Of a DNA stretch of 64,000 nt, positions 21,701 through 33,946 are shown in pieces. Both the position numbers and the translations under genes were made by a program. Each line of letters begins with the position of its first letter. Position 1 is the stretch's first letter. The stretch covers positions 2,356,001 through 2,420,000 of the forward strand of contig CM074129.1 in the NCBI GenBank assembly GCA_037178625.1. Direction: 5' to 3'. Source of the stretch: Skeletonema tropicum (Eukaryota > Bacillariophyta > Thalassiosirophyceae > Thalassiosirales > Thalassiosiraceae). Below the pieces are notes generated by a model, which searched no databases, had not been told where the DNA came from, and saw only the letters and a program-made list of their open reading frames with translations.

Positions 21701-23681
21701 TTGACAGGTGGAACTTCCACCTTTGCCTTCGCTTTGGCCACGGACTTTGGTGCTTTCTTTGCCTTAGGTTGTGCCTGCTCCTTAATACTCTGCACATTCA
21801 ACGGGGGAGAAGCACCCTTAATACGGAGGGTAGGTTTCTTTTCTTTGACGACTGGAACATCTGCAACCTTCGTTTCTTCCTTTGCTGGGAACAAGCTCCC
21901 CGCGGCTGCACGAATGGCAGCATCGCGCGCCTGCTTCGCTTTGCGCTCTTCCTCTTGCTGTTTATCCAACTCCGTCACAGCAGGCTTATCCTTAAGAATG
22001 TATTCTTTTAGAGCTGCCTCTGTAAATACATAAGGATCATCCTTCTTTTTCTTGGCCGGTGGCGCAGGCTTGGGTGCTGGTGGAGCTGCCTTAGGAGCAC
22101 TAGATGAGAGTGAATCCAAGAAAGAGGCAGTACCCATTTTTCCTTTTGGTGCAGCTTGCTGTTGCTTGGGTGGTGACGCAGCAACCTTGGGCTTTGATGG
22201 TACAGAAGGTAGATCAATCTTGGGAAGGTCGAACTTAGGTAGTTCAACAGGCTTTGGTGGGGTTGGAGGCGGTGGAGTAGGAGCAGCTACTTTCTTTTCC
22301 TCCGTCTTGGGGAAAGAAAAGGAAGGCACTTCAAGTTTCACATCGGCAGAAGGGAAGAATGATTTCGACTCCTGCTTCTTTGATGCTTGAAGTGGTGGCT
22401 TAGGTGGTTCGGGAACTTTGGCGGGTTCTTGCTTCGCCAGTACACCAACTCCAAGCTTTTCCGACAACTCATTCAACTTCTTCGCGGGGACTGCCACTGC
22501 ATCTTCCACAGCTTCCACAACATCTTCCACAGCATCCTCAATAGCCTCCTCTACACTCTCCGCAATCCTACCCGGCGTGGCCTTAATCTCTTCCACGGTC
22601 GCATCCACCTTCTTCTTCGTTGCATCTGCAATTTTCCCAGGAGTGGCCTTGATCTCTTCCACAGTCTCATCCACCTTATTCTTCGCCGCATCCGCAATCT
22701 TCCCCGGAGTTGCCTTAATCTCATCCACGGTATCATCCACCTTCTTAATCGCAGCCTCCTTAATCCTAGTGGGGGTACTAACAATATCATCCACAGTCTG
22801 CGTAACCTTTTTCGTAATTGAATCCTTCACCGATACAACTGGTCCACCAAAGATAAATTTGGTAACAGTCCCAAGGAAATTATCCTGATTGGCACCCACA
22901 TAGGCAGTTGCTCCAATGGCCACACCCAATGCTGCAGGTGGGACAATGGCAGGCAAATCTGTATCCATTAACAAGTCGGTGGCAACATCTGCGTACAATC
23001 CCACGGCTGCCCCGGCCAATGTACCCCCCACGGTAGCGGCGATGGTTTCTTCCACCTTGGATCGTTTGGGTGGGGGTGGAGGCTTTGGTTTGCTTTGACC
23101 GAATGGGAGTGAGATTTTGGGAAGTCCGATCGAGGGGGATGATGATTCTACCTCCTCCTTCTTCGTTTCTTCCTTGGGCTGAGATGGAGGGATAGGTTCC
23201 AGTGGCTTTTCTGGTTCCGATTTTCCAAAGCTGGGTAGACGAATCGTAGGACTCTTGTTGACACGGGTGGTGGTGTTACTGCTGCTGCTTCTTTTTTCAC
23301 CTCTTCGCTTACACCAGGTGGTGGCGGTGGTGGTGGAGTAGCCTTCTTTTCTTCCGGGGCAACCTTATCCGAGAATCCAGGAATGAACAATCCAGTAGTT
23401 GTTGATTCCGTATCCAGTTCATCTTCCTTTTTGTCGTCATCACCACCGCCGTTCGTTTCCGATTCTGATGTAGCACGTAGGCAAACGAGTTCATTGTTGC
23501 GACAACGTTGAGTTGACGTCAATGGTACCGCATGAAACGATGAGTAGGATCCTACCGTAGAAGATGTGGTAGAAGATTTTGCCAGCAGACGAGGTGTGTT
23601 GAACGCGTCAACGTCGTGCTGTGATGCCAGCACGACGGCAAGGATGGCACTTAGCCACTTGTTGGAGGTTGAAGCGACCAT
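18779..23681 (-). CDS. Plastid-targeted mosaic repeat protein (SLFGxGG / ISGS modules, coiled coil)
   Basis: One long minus-strand gene, about 1,600 codons, read through several single-base frame changes (near 23265, 21290, 19155, and two more before 19066). The N-terminus is a signal peptide ending HDVDAF-NTPRLL, a diatom plastid-targeting motif. In order follow: acidic and Pro-rich linkers; a Gly/Ala-rich hydrophobic pair (VGGTLAGAAVGLYADVATD and a second); four amphipathic repeats with core VEEIKATPGKIADA; SPTISLFGFGGG-type motifs (at least four); four copies of a roughly 60-aa module (APRGVPTISxWK ... SISGxISGS ... VTTS ... KSGSxYFLG); and between modules an Ala/Lys/Glu/Gln coiled coil including tandem 25-residue units. 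Function unknown; a structural or membrane-associated plastid protein is inference. The last module region is most damaged. Confidence 0.7.
20030..20400 (-). repeat. Tandem 75-bp coding repeats (25-aa coiled-coil unit)
   Basis: About five units encode RKQAQIEAAEAKKAKQEEAR plus QAAEA. They form part of the coiled coil of the plastid repeat protein. Neighbouring units differ by only a few bases, so copy number in the assembly may not be reliable. Confidence 0.7.
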
Positions 23682-24331
23682 TTTTTCTTACTCTGACTGT
23701 GTGATGCCTCAGAAGCTACGATACTTAATCGGCAGCTTAAGATCCGAAATTGCGCCGAGGAAGCTTCCGATGTGTCGTCGACGCACTTGGATACTACTTC
23801 TTTATGCACCCTTTTGCAAGCCGGCACAAGTTAAGTTTATTGATAGCGCTAAACCCCACTGCGAGCCTATGCCACGGAAACTCTATATTCGTTCCGTAGG
23901 GCCGAGATTCCGTCGAGCGAGCACAAGATATGATTGCGTTCCGGCAGCTTGTGCTTTTGCTGCTGCACGCACAAGCCGATGATGTCATGATGATGTTGTC
24001 GCGTGATGTTGGCTTGGCCGCGTGGGATGTGTTGAGGAAATCTTTGGGTAATAGTTGGTTCAGTATGGTGATAAAATTGTATCCATGGATATCTGGACAG
24101 ACGTCGTCTAATTTACGGTTCTTCCCATTCTCGATTCTCCTCCCATCCATCAGCGCCATTGATTTTCTTTTTGTTCTTTGAAACATGAAAAAGTGCAGCC
24201 AAGCGCCAAGCCGACGATATAGCATCACAATCAAAGCAGTAGGTACGATGTAGTGCTCCAGCTTGAACCGCACTTACCATTTCACTAAACAATAACAACC
24301 AACCTATATAAATAATCAAAAGACTACAATC
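23682..24331. promoter_or_regulatory. Divergent intergenic region, plastid repeat protein / RRP5
   Basis: 650 bp between two start codons facing apart. A minus-strand 159-codon frame (23794-24273) has no recognisable features and is not called. The region should contain both promoters. Confidence 0.3.
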
Positions 24332-27300
24332 ATGTCAGAGCCAGTGGCCTTCCCTCGTGGAAAACGCAAGTCCACAACATCAGCAAAGGATGACACTTCA
24401 ATTCATCCATCGAAAAAACATGCTCCATCAGCAGCAGCAGCATCTTCTGCCGCCGAGACTATCGGGAAGGATTTTCTCTTTGGTTCATCGGCTACTTCGT
24501 CCGATCTTGCGGATACTGGACGTTCTTCCAAGAGGGGTGCTTCTTCATCATCATCATCTCAGCAACAATACTTGGACATGTCACCCTCCGTCGTATCCCA
24601 ACTCCCCCTAGGCGGAGGAGCCGTCCTCCCAGCCATGGTAACCTCCTCCGGAAAACGCATCCCACCCAAGATTGAACTACTCTCCTTTTCAAAGTTAGCC
24701 AGGGGTACCAAGGTACTCGGTGTGATTCGCGAGGTTACACCTGACTATGCGGTGGTATCGTTGCCCACGATGCTTACCGGCTTTGTCCGTCGTAGTGAGG
24801 ATAATGAGAATGATGCACCATTGACGCGGATTTTGCCCCCGGTGAATACCGTCATGGCATTTTCAATCATGTCGACAATGACTCAGGAAGTTTCCAAAAA
24901 GGACAAGGTAAAGAACAATACTACTCTTGCACCAGTGAAGAAACGTAGGATTGAATTGAGTCCCTGGCCCATTCATGTCAATGCTGGCTTGAATATTGAG
25001 GAGTTTCTCAAGGTGGATTCTCTTCGTGATAGTTTTGGTGAGACGACAAATACTAGTACTGCTGCTGCTTCCACCATGATGGCTGTTCGGGGTAGAATTA
25101 CTAGTGTGGAGGATCATGGTTGTATCGTAGATCTTGGTGGGATTGCATCGGGTAGGCAAGCATTTCTAAAGTTTGAGAATGTTGCTGGAGAATATGATGT
25201 GGATGATGATAGCGATGATGATGATGATGACCAAGACAAGGATGATGATGATGATGCAATGGACACGGATGATGATGGTACTCCTACCACCAAGCGCCAA
25301 CTTCATCCTGGTAGGATATATGACTTTTGCATCCTGCCATCTTCTTCTGCATCTCAGTCCATCTTGCAAGTATCTCTCCCGACACAAGAGACTCTTACCA
25401 AACTTCGTTCTTCACCAAGCATGGCACCCACCATTTCGTCACTTCAACCTGGTATGTTGACTGAAGTTCAAGTGGAAGCACACGCCAAGAATGGAATTTG
25501 TGTTAGTTTCATGAAGGGTGTGTATCGTGGTGCTATTGATGAGGACCACTTGGGTGGACATCGTGGTGTTGATGAGGGAAAGAAGAAACATTTGGAGAAG
25601 GAGTCGGGTGATCCGAGTATGTGGTGGAAGAATGTGTTCAAGGGTAAACACGCAAAGGTAAGATTTTTTATGTGGTGTTGTGGATAACACTTTCTGATTC
25701 ATCTTTTATCAATCTAATGCAATACCCTCTCTTCTCTTCTCGGATAGTTTACTGCACGTATCATTGCAGTGGATACCTCTACAAAGATTGTTCGTTTTTC
25801 GATCAACCATCACATCCTTGCCTTGAATGGAGAATTTGCAACATTCCCTCATTCGGTTGGAACTGTCATCAAAAATGCACAAGTGATTCGTGTCGATGCA
25901 GGTATTGGTGCTCTCCTCGCCCTCCCAAGCAGCAGTGAAGACGCTGAAGAGGATCATTTGGAAGATCTTCGCAAGCTCGACAAAGAGCTTTCCAACAACC
26001 TCCTATCCAATTCTGATTACAGAGATGCAGTCAAAGTAAGCACCGCCTACGTGCACATTTCCAAATCGATGGACAATCCTGATGCAGATACCAAGAAGGG
26101 AAAGCAAAAGAAAAGCAGCAGCAACAACAACCGCACTCCGGATGCACTCTTTGCTCGTCACTTTTCCATTAATACTCGTGTGAAAGCTCTACGAATTCTA
26201 TCGACTTCCAACTTGATTGACGGGATTGCTTCTTGTGCCACTGCTAAATCGATTGTCGATGCGCATGTCCTCACTCATGCGGATATTCTTCCCGGGAAAA
26301 TCTACAAAGATGTCCCTGTTGTTCAGCTGTTAGATAGTGGAGGAGTTCTAGTTGATTTGGGCATTGGCACGAAGGGTATTATACCGGCGACGCATCTTTT
26401 TGATAAGGCGTCTCATGGTAGTCTTGATACTGGCGGGGACCTGACCATTTCAGGATATCGTCAGAAAATTCGCCAGCAAAAGTACAAGGTCGGAAACAAG
26501 ATTACTGTGCGTTGTCTCACAGTTGACCCAGCTGCCCGGCAGTGTGTGCTAACGGCGAAGAAAACGCTGTTGACTAATGATATTGATGATCCTATTGTTG
26601 AATATCCAGTTGATCAAGATCGAGTAGCAGCTGGGTTCTTGTCGAAGGTTGATGACACAGGACTCACTGTAACATTTTACAACAACATTCACGGCCGCGT
26701 TACATCACGTAGTCTGGCTGCAGAATTAGGTGTCGAGGATCCTAGGCAGAACTACAATGTTGGAGATGCAATTGCTGCACGAGTTCTGAGCTGTGAGAGG
26801 AGAAGAAATCGTATAGTACGTGATGGTGACGATCTTTACTATTATCAATTGAAGTTGAGTTTGAAGACAGTTATTGATAAGGTCGATACCTCCACTAGCC
26901 TGACGCAAGTGTCTGATGGATCTGCTGTTCCGTTTGCTGCCGGTTCTATCGTGATGCCAAAGCGAATGAAAGTTTTGCAAATTGTGGACTGCCTCTCTAG
27001 GAATGATGGTACATTCTTTTCTGGTTATGCCATTTTGTCGATCAAGTCCAAGTTCTTCACTGGGCTTCCTGGGAACGTAGGGGACTCGGTCGAGTTCAAA
27101 CTCCCCTTTGATCAACTGCTAGACTCCTACGATGGTAAATTATCGAATCCTCCTGTCGAGCTCGATAAGTTTGGCCACAAGATGCTAACTGTAGGAAAAC
27201 GAATCGACGCAGAGGTAGTGATACTGACAATTCCCAATGGAGTCGGCTCCTTGCCTGTCGTTGGCCTTCGACCTTCATTGATCAATACAATCAAAATGGC

Positions 27301-30300
27301 ATCTTCTGACGACTCACCAGTAATTTGTCCATCTCTGAAGTCCAATTTGTTCATTGGCAAATACGTCTGTGGCTACGTCACTCGGATTGATGACCGCTTT
27401 GGAGCGTTCGTTCGGTTTTTGGACGGCCTAACTGGCCTTATTCCCAAGTTGAAGAAGGGCCTCAATGAGAAGCAATTTGACACCATCTTTTGCAAGGTAA
27501 CTGCATTGGATATCACATCATCTCCCCCCAAAATTCTGCTGAAGAAGGTGACTGAGAGTGAAGCATCGAAATCAAAGAAGAGGTCGAGTTCGAAGAACAG
27601 TAGCGTTGATGAAATGCAAGTAGGAGACGTAGTTGGTGATGTCAAGGTTGTCGACATCAACTTTGCTCGTGCGAAGGTTTACATCGTTGGAAATGACTCC
27701 TCAAAGCTTCGAGCAAGGATTCATGTAACAATGGCAAAGTCTTTAGAAACGACGACGAAATTATCGAAGAAAGAGAAGCAATTCAAAGAAGAGCACAAAA
27801 TTGGAAAGAGCCACCCATTCTACAATTGGAAAGTAGGTGACGTCATTCCAGGAGCTCGCTGCGTGTCCACTGACACCAGAGACGGTATCGCATATGTTGA
27901 GCTCGCCAATCGTGTCGATTCTGGGTTGCCTGCTGTTGTGACTGAGCCATCTCATTTACCTCCTGGATCAATTCTTTCTGCTATTGTCACGTCAGCTTCA
28001 AAATCATATTCCAACCATGGTCTTTGGGTGCAAGTTTGCCCCGGAGTGTCCGGCTTCATCCCTGCACTTGAGGTATCAGAAGATCCAGATGTTTTGAATG
28101 ACCTAGCAACCAAGTACAAAGTCGGTTCTCGCATCACATGTTGTGTAATGGAGCAGACTGGTCACAACAAGCTGCCTGTCAGTCATAACATACAGAAAGA
28201 TGATCACGACGCTACCAAGAATGAGCACAAAGCTCTCTTTTTGTCAGTCCTGTTAGTTCCTGGCGACGATGCTGACAAGAAAAACTCAGGATTCAAGCCG
28301 ACAAAGCCACAGCGTTCCGATATCGTGATTGGCCGTATCAGTAAGAAATCTATCATGCAAGGGCCTCCATCGCTTATGTTGAGTTTACGTGGCGGTTTTA
28401 TTGGTCGTTGTTGCATTACTGAACTCACTGATGAAAATGAGTGGACGAATATGCCGTTTGGCAGAGTGGTTGATGCAAAGTCTAAAGCACAAGAGCGCAA
28501 TACACAAGTTGTTTCTGATTCGGATGCAGACCATGAAAATGATGATGATACTTCATTGGACGGAGATGATGAGAATGATAGGTGAGTAATCTTTGCGATG
28601 TCTTGTGCCTTTGTCCTCGCATGAGTGGAACGGCCGGAAGTATCAGTATTTTGGCTGTGAAACATGATTATGAAATCTTAGGTGCAAAGAGTAAATCTCA
28701 GGAATGTGAAGGGGCACTTCAATGCAATACGTCGTGTCTTTATGAAATCCTGAATACATTTTCCGCATGATTTACTAACAGTTGGTCTCCTTTCCTTCTG
28801 TTTGTTGCTATAGTGATGAGGTACAAAGCGACTTTCCGGATGGAAAATATTTCAAGTGCATAGTTCTCGGAAACGCTAAATCAAAGGGTACATTAGAGTT
28901 GAGTTTGCGCGAATCACGCTTAAAAGGTGCATTGGATAACGATGATGTTCCCAAAGTGAATGATATTGCACATGCATATGTCGTCTCTACAACGAAAAAG
29001 GGATGTTTTGTTCGGCTTTCTCGATCCGTCGAAGGACGTGTCATTTTGAAGGAATTGAGCGATGATTTCATCCCCAACCCCAGCGCAATGTTTCCTCCAG
29101 GTCGCTTGGTGGTAGGAAAGGTCAAGGGGGTCAAGGATGCCCCTACTACGAAGAAGGGTGCGACATCCTTTGTTGATTTTGACATGCGTGAGTCTGTGCT
29201 ACTTGCTACTGGTGACCGCGTCACCATGGACGATATCAAGGAATTTTCGAAATACACTGGTGTTATCACACGAGTTGAGAGCTACGGTTGTTTTTGCCGT
29301 ATTGATAATAGCGACATCAGTGGACTGGCCCATGTGTCAGAGTGCAGTGACTCATTCGTGAAGAATATTCATGATTTGTACAATCCAGGCGATCTTGTTA
29401 AGCTTGTTGTCATCAAGATTGACAAGGAGCAAGGCCGTCTTGGGTTCAGTCTCAAGGCAAGTAATTTCGTTGACGATGATGATTCAAGCAGTGATGACTC
29501 CGATGGCGAGAGCGATGACGACAGTTCTGCCGTAGATGCAATGGAAGAAGATAGCGATGATGACGCTTCAAGTGACGACGAAAACTTTGTGGCCAAGATG
29601 GCTGCTAAAATGCAGGCCGGCGAGGACGAAGAGGATGGCGAGACTGAAAGTGAGAGTGAAGACGATGGAGATAGCAGTGGTAGTGACAGTGATAGTGATG
29701 ATTCCGATGAAGAGATGGAGGATAATGATGCGAAAGCACCTCAAGCTATGGACACTAACGTTGGCTTTGATTGGGATGGAATTCAACCCAAAACATCTAA
29801 TCAAAGGGGAGAAGAGTCTTCCTCTGATGATGACTCGTCTGATTCCTCCGATGATGATAGTGATGACGAAGATGCCGGCTTCAAGAGCTCTCACAAAGCT
29901 AGAAAGAAAGCAGCCGCAAAGAAGAGGGAAGAAGAGGAGATTTCTCGTCGAGAGGCCGCCCTTGCAGATGGTACAGCAGACCAGAATCCAGAGACTGCTG
30001 CTGACTTTGAGCGCTTAGTTGCGGGTAACCCCAACAGCTCAGAATTGTGGATCAAATACATGGCTTTCCATTTATCTCTTGCGGATATAGATAGTGCACG
30101 CAATGTTGCCAACCGCGCATTTGATAGAATCGAATTCCGACAGGAAGGAGAAAAGGTACGTCTTGAGTGCATCAAACCGTCACTTAATTACATTTTTACA
30201 GTATTCCTAACCTTTCAATGTTATGTTCTCAGCTGAATGTATGGACAGCTTTACTCACACTAGAATTGAAGTATGGCAATGAAAAGTCGCTGCAGCATAC

Positions 30301-30940
30301 TGTCGACAGAGCATGTCAACACAACAACCCTAAACAAGTCTACATGCGAGTGTGTGAGTTGCTGGACAAGGAAGTTGATGCCGCTGCATCTTCAATCGGT
30401 TCTAGTGATTTGGACTCTGCTACCTCCCGCGCTGATGCCATGTTCTCCAAAATGTGCAAAAAGTTCAAGAGCAAGAAATCAGTTTGGATTGCTCACTTCA
30501 AATATCTATTCAAGGGCTCAAGACATGATGAAGCACACAAGCTTCTGAAGAGATCTCTCCAGAGTCTGCCGAGTTACAAGCACGTCGAGACAATGTCAAA
30601 GTTTGCACAACTTGAATTTGAGCTGGGAAGCGCAGAACGCGGAAGGACGATTTACAATGGTCTTCTTGAGAAACATCCAAAAAGGATGGATTTGCTGTTT
30701 GTCAATATTGATAAGGAGGTGAAGATTGGAGATATCTCCAAGGCGAGGGCATTATTTGAAAGCGTGGTGAACCCTGTGGCATCTGGGAAGAAGTTCAACT
30801 TCAGCGACAAACAAATGAAGAGTTTGTTCAAGAAGTGGTACAGGGTCGAGGAAGAGCATGGCGATGGTAACAGTTTAGAGCGTGTGAAGGAGGAAGCCAG
30901 GAAGTTTGTTGCCAACAGTACGGCAAGGAAAACGCAATAA
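24332..30940 (+). CDS. RRP5: rRNA biogenesis protein RRP5 (PDCD11)
   Basis: Four exons (24332-25657, 25748-28581, 28814-30155, 30233-30940) with GT-AG introns of 90, 232 and 77 nt give 2,069 aa in one frame. The joins read HAK-FTARIIAV, ND-S-DEVQSDF and GEK-LNVWTALL. The protein has the RRP5 layout: a Ser-rich N-terminus, many S1 RNA-binding domains (for example KVLGVIREVTPDYAVVSLP, YKDVPVVQLLDSGGVLVDLG, YTGVITRVESYGCFCRI), a long acidic Ser/Asp linker around 29480-29870, and C-terminal HAT/TPR helices from about 29990 (FERLVAGNPNSSELWIKYMA). RRP5 is a nucleolar factor needed for early cleavages of pre-rRNA toward both subunits. An Asp-rich insert in an early S1 domain (25195-25280) is unusual. 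Confidence 0.93.
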
Positions 30941-31070
30941 GTTAGGATTTCTACATTTAATCTTCACCAAAGACTTTATTTTTAAGACATTAAATGACTA
31001 TAAGAAGAAATAGAAGAGCAAAAAAAGTATGCGACTGCATTCGTGAAAAGTATGAATAGCAGATGCATCA

Positions 31071-31846
31071 TTATTCTGTCTTTTGTCTCTTTGAATTCGG
31101 TTCATCCTCCTCTTCTCCGTCCGAATCATCATCATCATCACTGCCCTCTCCCTCATCATCATCGGAACCAGGTTCGAAATCCTCAGCTGCGTCCTCTTCA
31201 TCTTCTTCTATTTCATCGTTATCATAAAGAGCAGACAATCCAGGATTATCATCGTCGTCTTATTGTAGGTACGTATTACCAACATGAAACAGTGAGGAAT
31301 AAGCGAAAAAGAAAGAATATCAATTTTCACATGTTTTGTTTCTTACCATCATCATCGCTATCACCGTCACCATCATTGTCACTATCATCATTGCCATTGT
31401 CGTCTTCGTCTTTTCATGGTAATAGTTTAACAATAGAAGTGAGAAATATACAATACTAACAAGAAGCACACGTTTAAACGTTTTCTTTCTTACCATCATC
31501 GTCATTGTCATCATCATTATCATCCTCATCAGGGGCCTCATCTTCAGATTCTTCGTCTATATCAGAATCTTCCGATCCAATATCGATTTCAGCCCCTTCG
31601 TCATCTAAGAAGTTGTGTCATTGAAAAGGTTATTGTGAGAAAATGCATTGCATCTACACCAAAATACCGTGACACAGGTACACACATCACGTGAGATCAG
31701 TAAAGTTACTTACCATCTTCCTCTTCTTCGCCGTCGTCATCATCGTCATCAGCTTGGTCCTCTCCTTCTTCTCCACTGCCAGCTTCCTCTTCTTCTTCCT
31801 CCTCCTCTTCTGCTCCAGTATCTACGGGTTCTTCTTCATCAGACAT
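31071..31846 (-). CDS. Acidic Asp/Glu-rich nuclear-type protein, four exons
   Basis: Exons 31846-31714, 31604-31494, 31409-31347 and 31258-31071 join in one frame to 164 aa starting MSDEEEPVDTGAEEEE and ending EPNSKRQKTE. Introns are 109, 84 and 88 nt, all phase 1, and all begin GTAAG after GATG. Most residues are Asp or Glu, with a single basic KRQK near the end that could act as a nuclear signal. Prothymosin-like or histone-binding proteins look like this, but composition alone cannot assign a function. The gene converges on RRP5, 130 bp from its stop. Confidence 0.75.
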
Positions 31847-32913
31847 AGTTTCTCTGTGTTGTGTGTCTGTATCAATCTCTGCACCAAGAAGCGATTAGTA
31901 AAGACAAGGCAAGAAACACGTTGCATGTAAAGAAAGAGTGAAGATGTTGTGTGAGTTTATTTGATTGTGTGGAAAAGAATGGTTGGTAAGTATGGTGGCA
32001 ACTTCTTTTGTGTATTGATCAATCTCATTCGGGATTTCCCGCGTATCAACGTAGGAATTCATACAATAAGCATATCAAAATTCGTGCCGACGACCTGTAT
32101 CGAGAAGACGCCTCTGTTGAGGATTTCGTCCTCCTATGATCATTAGATTGCCTACCATACACGGTATGAGGCAGATATAACCGGAGGGAACGTCCAAATC
32201 TGACAAAATGGGCATCTACAGCTGATTCTTGGTTTCAAGCGCATGCTACCGCGATCTACCAGAAGAGAAGCATAATACATGAGGTTTACAGCTGTATTCG
32301 ACCCCAACACCAAGTCTGAGCTCTCGAGACGTCTCATGGCATCGAGTGAGTGCAAATGATTGGATTTCCGGGCGTATTGGCTTGATTGTTCTCACCTTTG
32401 GGGCTGTTCTTGCAATTATGGTTTGCTGAAACGGCCTTCAAGCAAAATCGTGATGGAAGCAACTTTTTTTGATTTTAAACTTTTTTAGCCCGAGTTTCCC
32501 CACACAAAAAAGCAAGAGGTGTCTCTTGTCAGCGCTGCCTTGGCATTAACGTAGGAATCATACAGACTTCTACAGGATGAAACATAGCAAGCGTGACTTC
32601 GGAACTCCGTATGTGGTAAAGATACTAATTCCTATTTCTTTTGGATTTCACTGCTGCTCTGTAAACGAATCCTCGGAGAAGATTTGCTTTTAGAGTTGCA
32701 ATCATTTTAAGATCTCAGTCGCATCAGAATCAAATCAGCTCACAACATAACAAGCAATGAACAAGACACGACAGAGTCAAAAGTCAAACCACTTCGTGCA
32801 ACCAAGCAAACATCATAAAATCAGAAGCGGCTACATACAACTAACAGCAGCCACCATCAGGCACACAACAACTATAAGAAGGAGCAGGGACAGCGATAGA
32901 CGTATCTTGAATC
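31847..32913. other. Intergenic, no supported gene; repeated ACGTAGGAAT word
   Basis: About 1.07 kb. It contains ACGTAGGAAT at 32049-32058 and again at 32549-32558, exactly 500 bp apart in the same orientation. The first copy extends to a 16-bp match (GTATCAACGTAGGAAT) with 12402-12417. No coding frame here is convincing. It includes the promoter of the acidic gene on the left and of the reductase on the right. Confidence 0.4.
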
Positions 32914-33807
32914 ATGAACGCATTATTGACTGAAGAGAATCATCTCTTCATAACAAAGCTTTTCCTCTTCCTCTCCGTTCCGACGTACATCATCACAAGA
33001 TATGTAATTGTTGCGCCGTTCGGGCGACACGTCCAAGACAGCAAAAATTACCGCTGGTGGTTTGGGCCAAAGTTTGACGCCAAACTATCATGGTTTCTAT
33101 TCGAATCTCCAAATCTCATTTGGAGTTGTTACTGTTATTGCTATCTGAGAGACTCTGAAATCATGAGCAGTGGTTCGGGTTCGGCTACTGCGACGGTTTC
33201 ATTCGACAACAATCAGCTCCAAATATCATCAAATGCAGCTCTTCTATTTCTTTTTACGCTACATTACATCAATCGAGCAGTTATCTACCCGCTTCGGATG
33301 AACACAAATAGCCATCGTGTGCCTCTACTTGTGACTGCATCTGCCATGATAGTAACGTTTTTGAATGGATATATCCAATCCTTCTATCTAGTACGAGTGT
33401 ACAAACTTCCACCTCTAACTCTTCCACCGTCATCATGGATCAATTTACAAAGTTGGCTGGGGATACTGATATTTGTTGCAGGGATGACTATCAACATGAA
33501 ATCAGATGCAGTATTGAGGAACCTGCGTAGGCAGAGAACAAATAGTGATGGAAACAATCAGAAGACCTACTACATACCACAACATCCTTTGTTTACCTAC
33601 ATTTCTTGTCCAAATTTCTTCGGCGAGATACTAGAATGGTTTGGCTTTGCAATTGCATCTCAGTTTTCACTTCCTGCGATGGCATTTTTCATCTATACGA
33701 CATCTAATTTGATACCACGTGGGATAGCACATCATGAGTGGTATAAACAAAAGTTCAAGGACTACCCTCGAGAAAGGAAATGGGCTGTAGTTCTATTTGT
33801 AGCGTAA
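32914..33807 (+). CDS. Steroid 5-alpha-reductase family protein
   Basis: Single-exon gene of 297 aa. Several membrane segments precede the C-terminal signature: LHYINRAVIYPLRM, LPPSSWINLQSWLGILIFVAG, IPQHPLFTYISCPNFFGEIL, EWFGFAIASQF and the terminal HHEWYKQKFKDYPRERK. These match 3-oxo-5-alpha-steroid 4-dehydrogenases (SRD5A/DET2), NADPH-dependent membrane enzymes that reduce the delta-4 bond of steroids; the conserved Asn/Gly/Glu and His cluster is present. The natural sterol substrate in this organism is unknown. A related enoyl-reductase role is an alternative. Confidence 0.85.
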   Translation: MNALLTEENHLFITKLFLFLSVPTYIITRYVIVAPFGRHVQDSKNYRWWFGPKFDAKLSWFLFESPNLIWSCYCYCYLRDSEIMSSGSGSATATVSFDNNQLQISSNAALLFLFTLHYINRAVIYPLRMNTNSHRVPLLVTASAMIVTFLNGYIQSFYLVRVYKLPPLTLPPSSWINLQSWLGILIFVAGMTINMKSDAVLRNLRRQRTNSDGNNQKTYYIPQHPLFTYISCPNFFGEILEWFGFAIASQFSLPAMAFFIYTTSNLIPRGIAHHEWYKQKFKDYPRERKWAVVLFVA

Positions 33808-33946
33808 TTCTAATTTATCTTAATCTACTCTGGTATTTGCGCAAACAATCAGACTTTCACATACACTCAACATAATGCTTTCGACAGGAGAAGCAAGTAC
33901 ATATTGCTTCATATCCACCTACAACAAGATCTTATCTAAGGGTGGT

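Noticed and set aside
19396..22888. Several long plus-strand frames (Ala/Ser/Phe-rich)
   Set aside because: Shadows of the minus-strand plastid repeat protein, whose composition keeps the opposite frames open.
23794..24273. 159-codon minus-strand frame in the RRP5 upstream region
   Set aside because: No recognisable domain, biased composition and position inside a divergent promoter; likely chance.
25195..25280. GAT-rich run considered as a microsatellite
   Set aside because: It is in frame within RRP5 and encodes an acidic insert; kept as coding.
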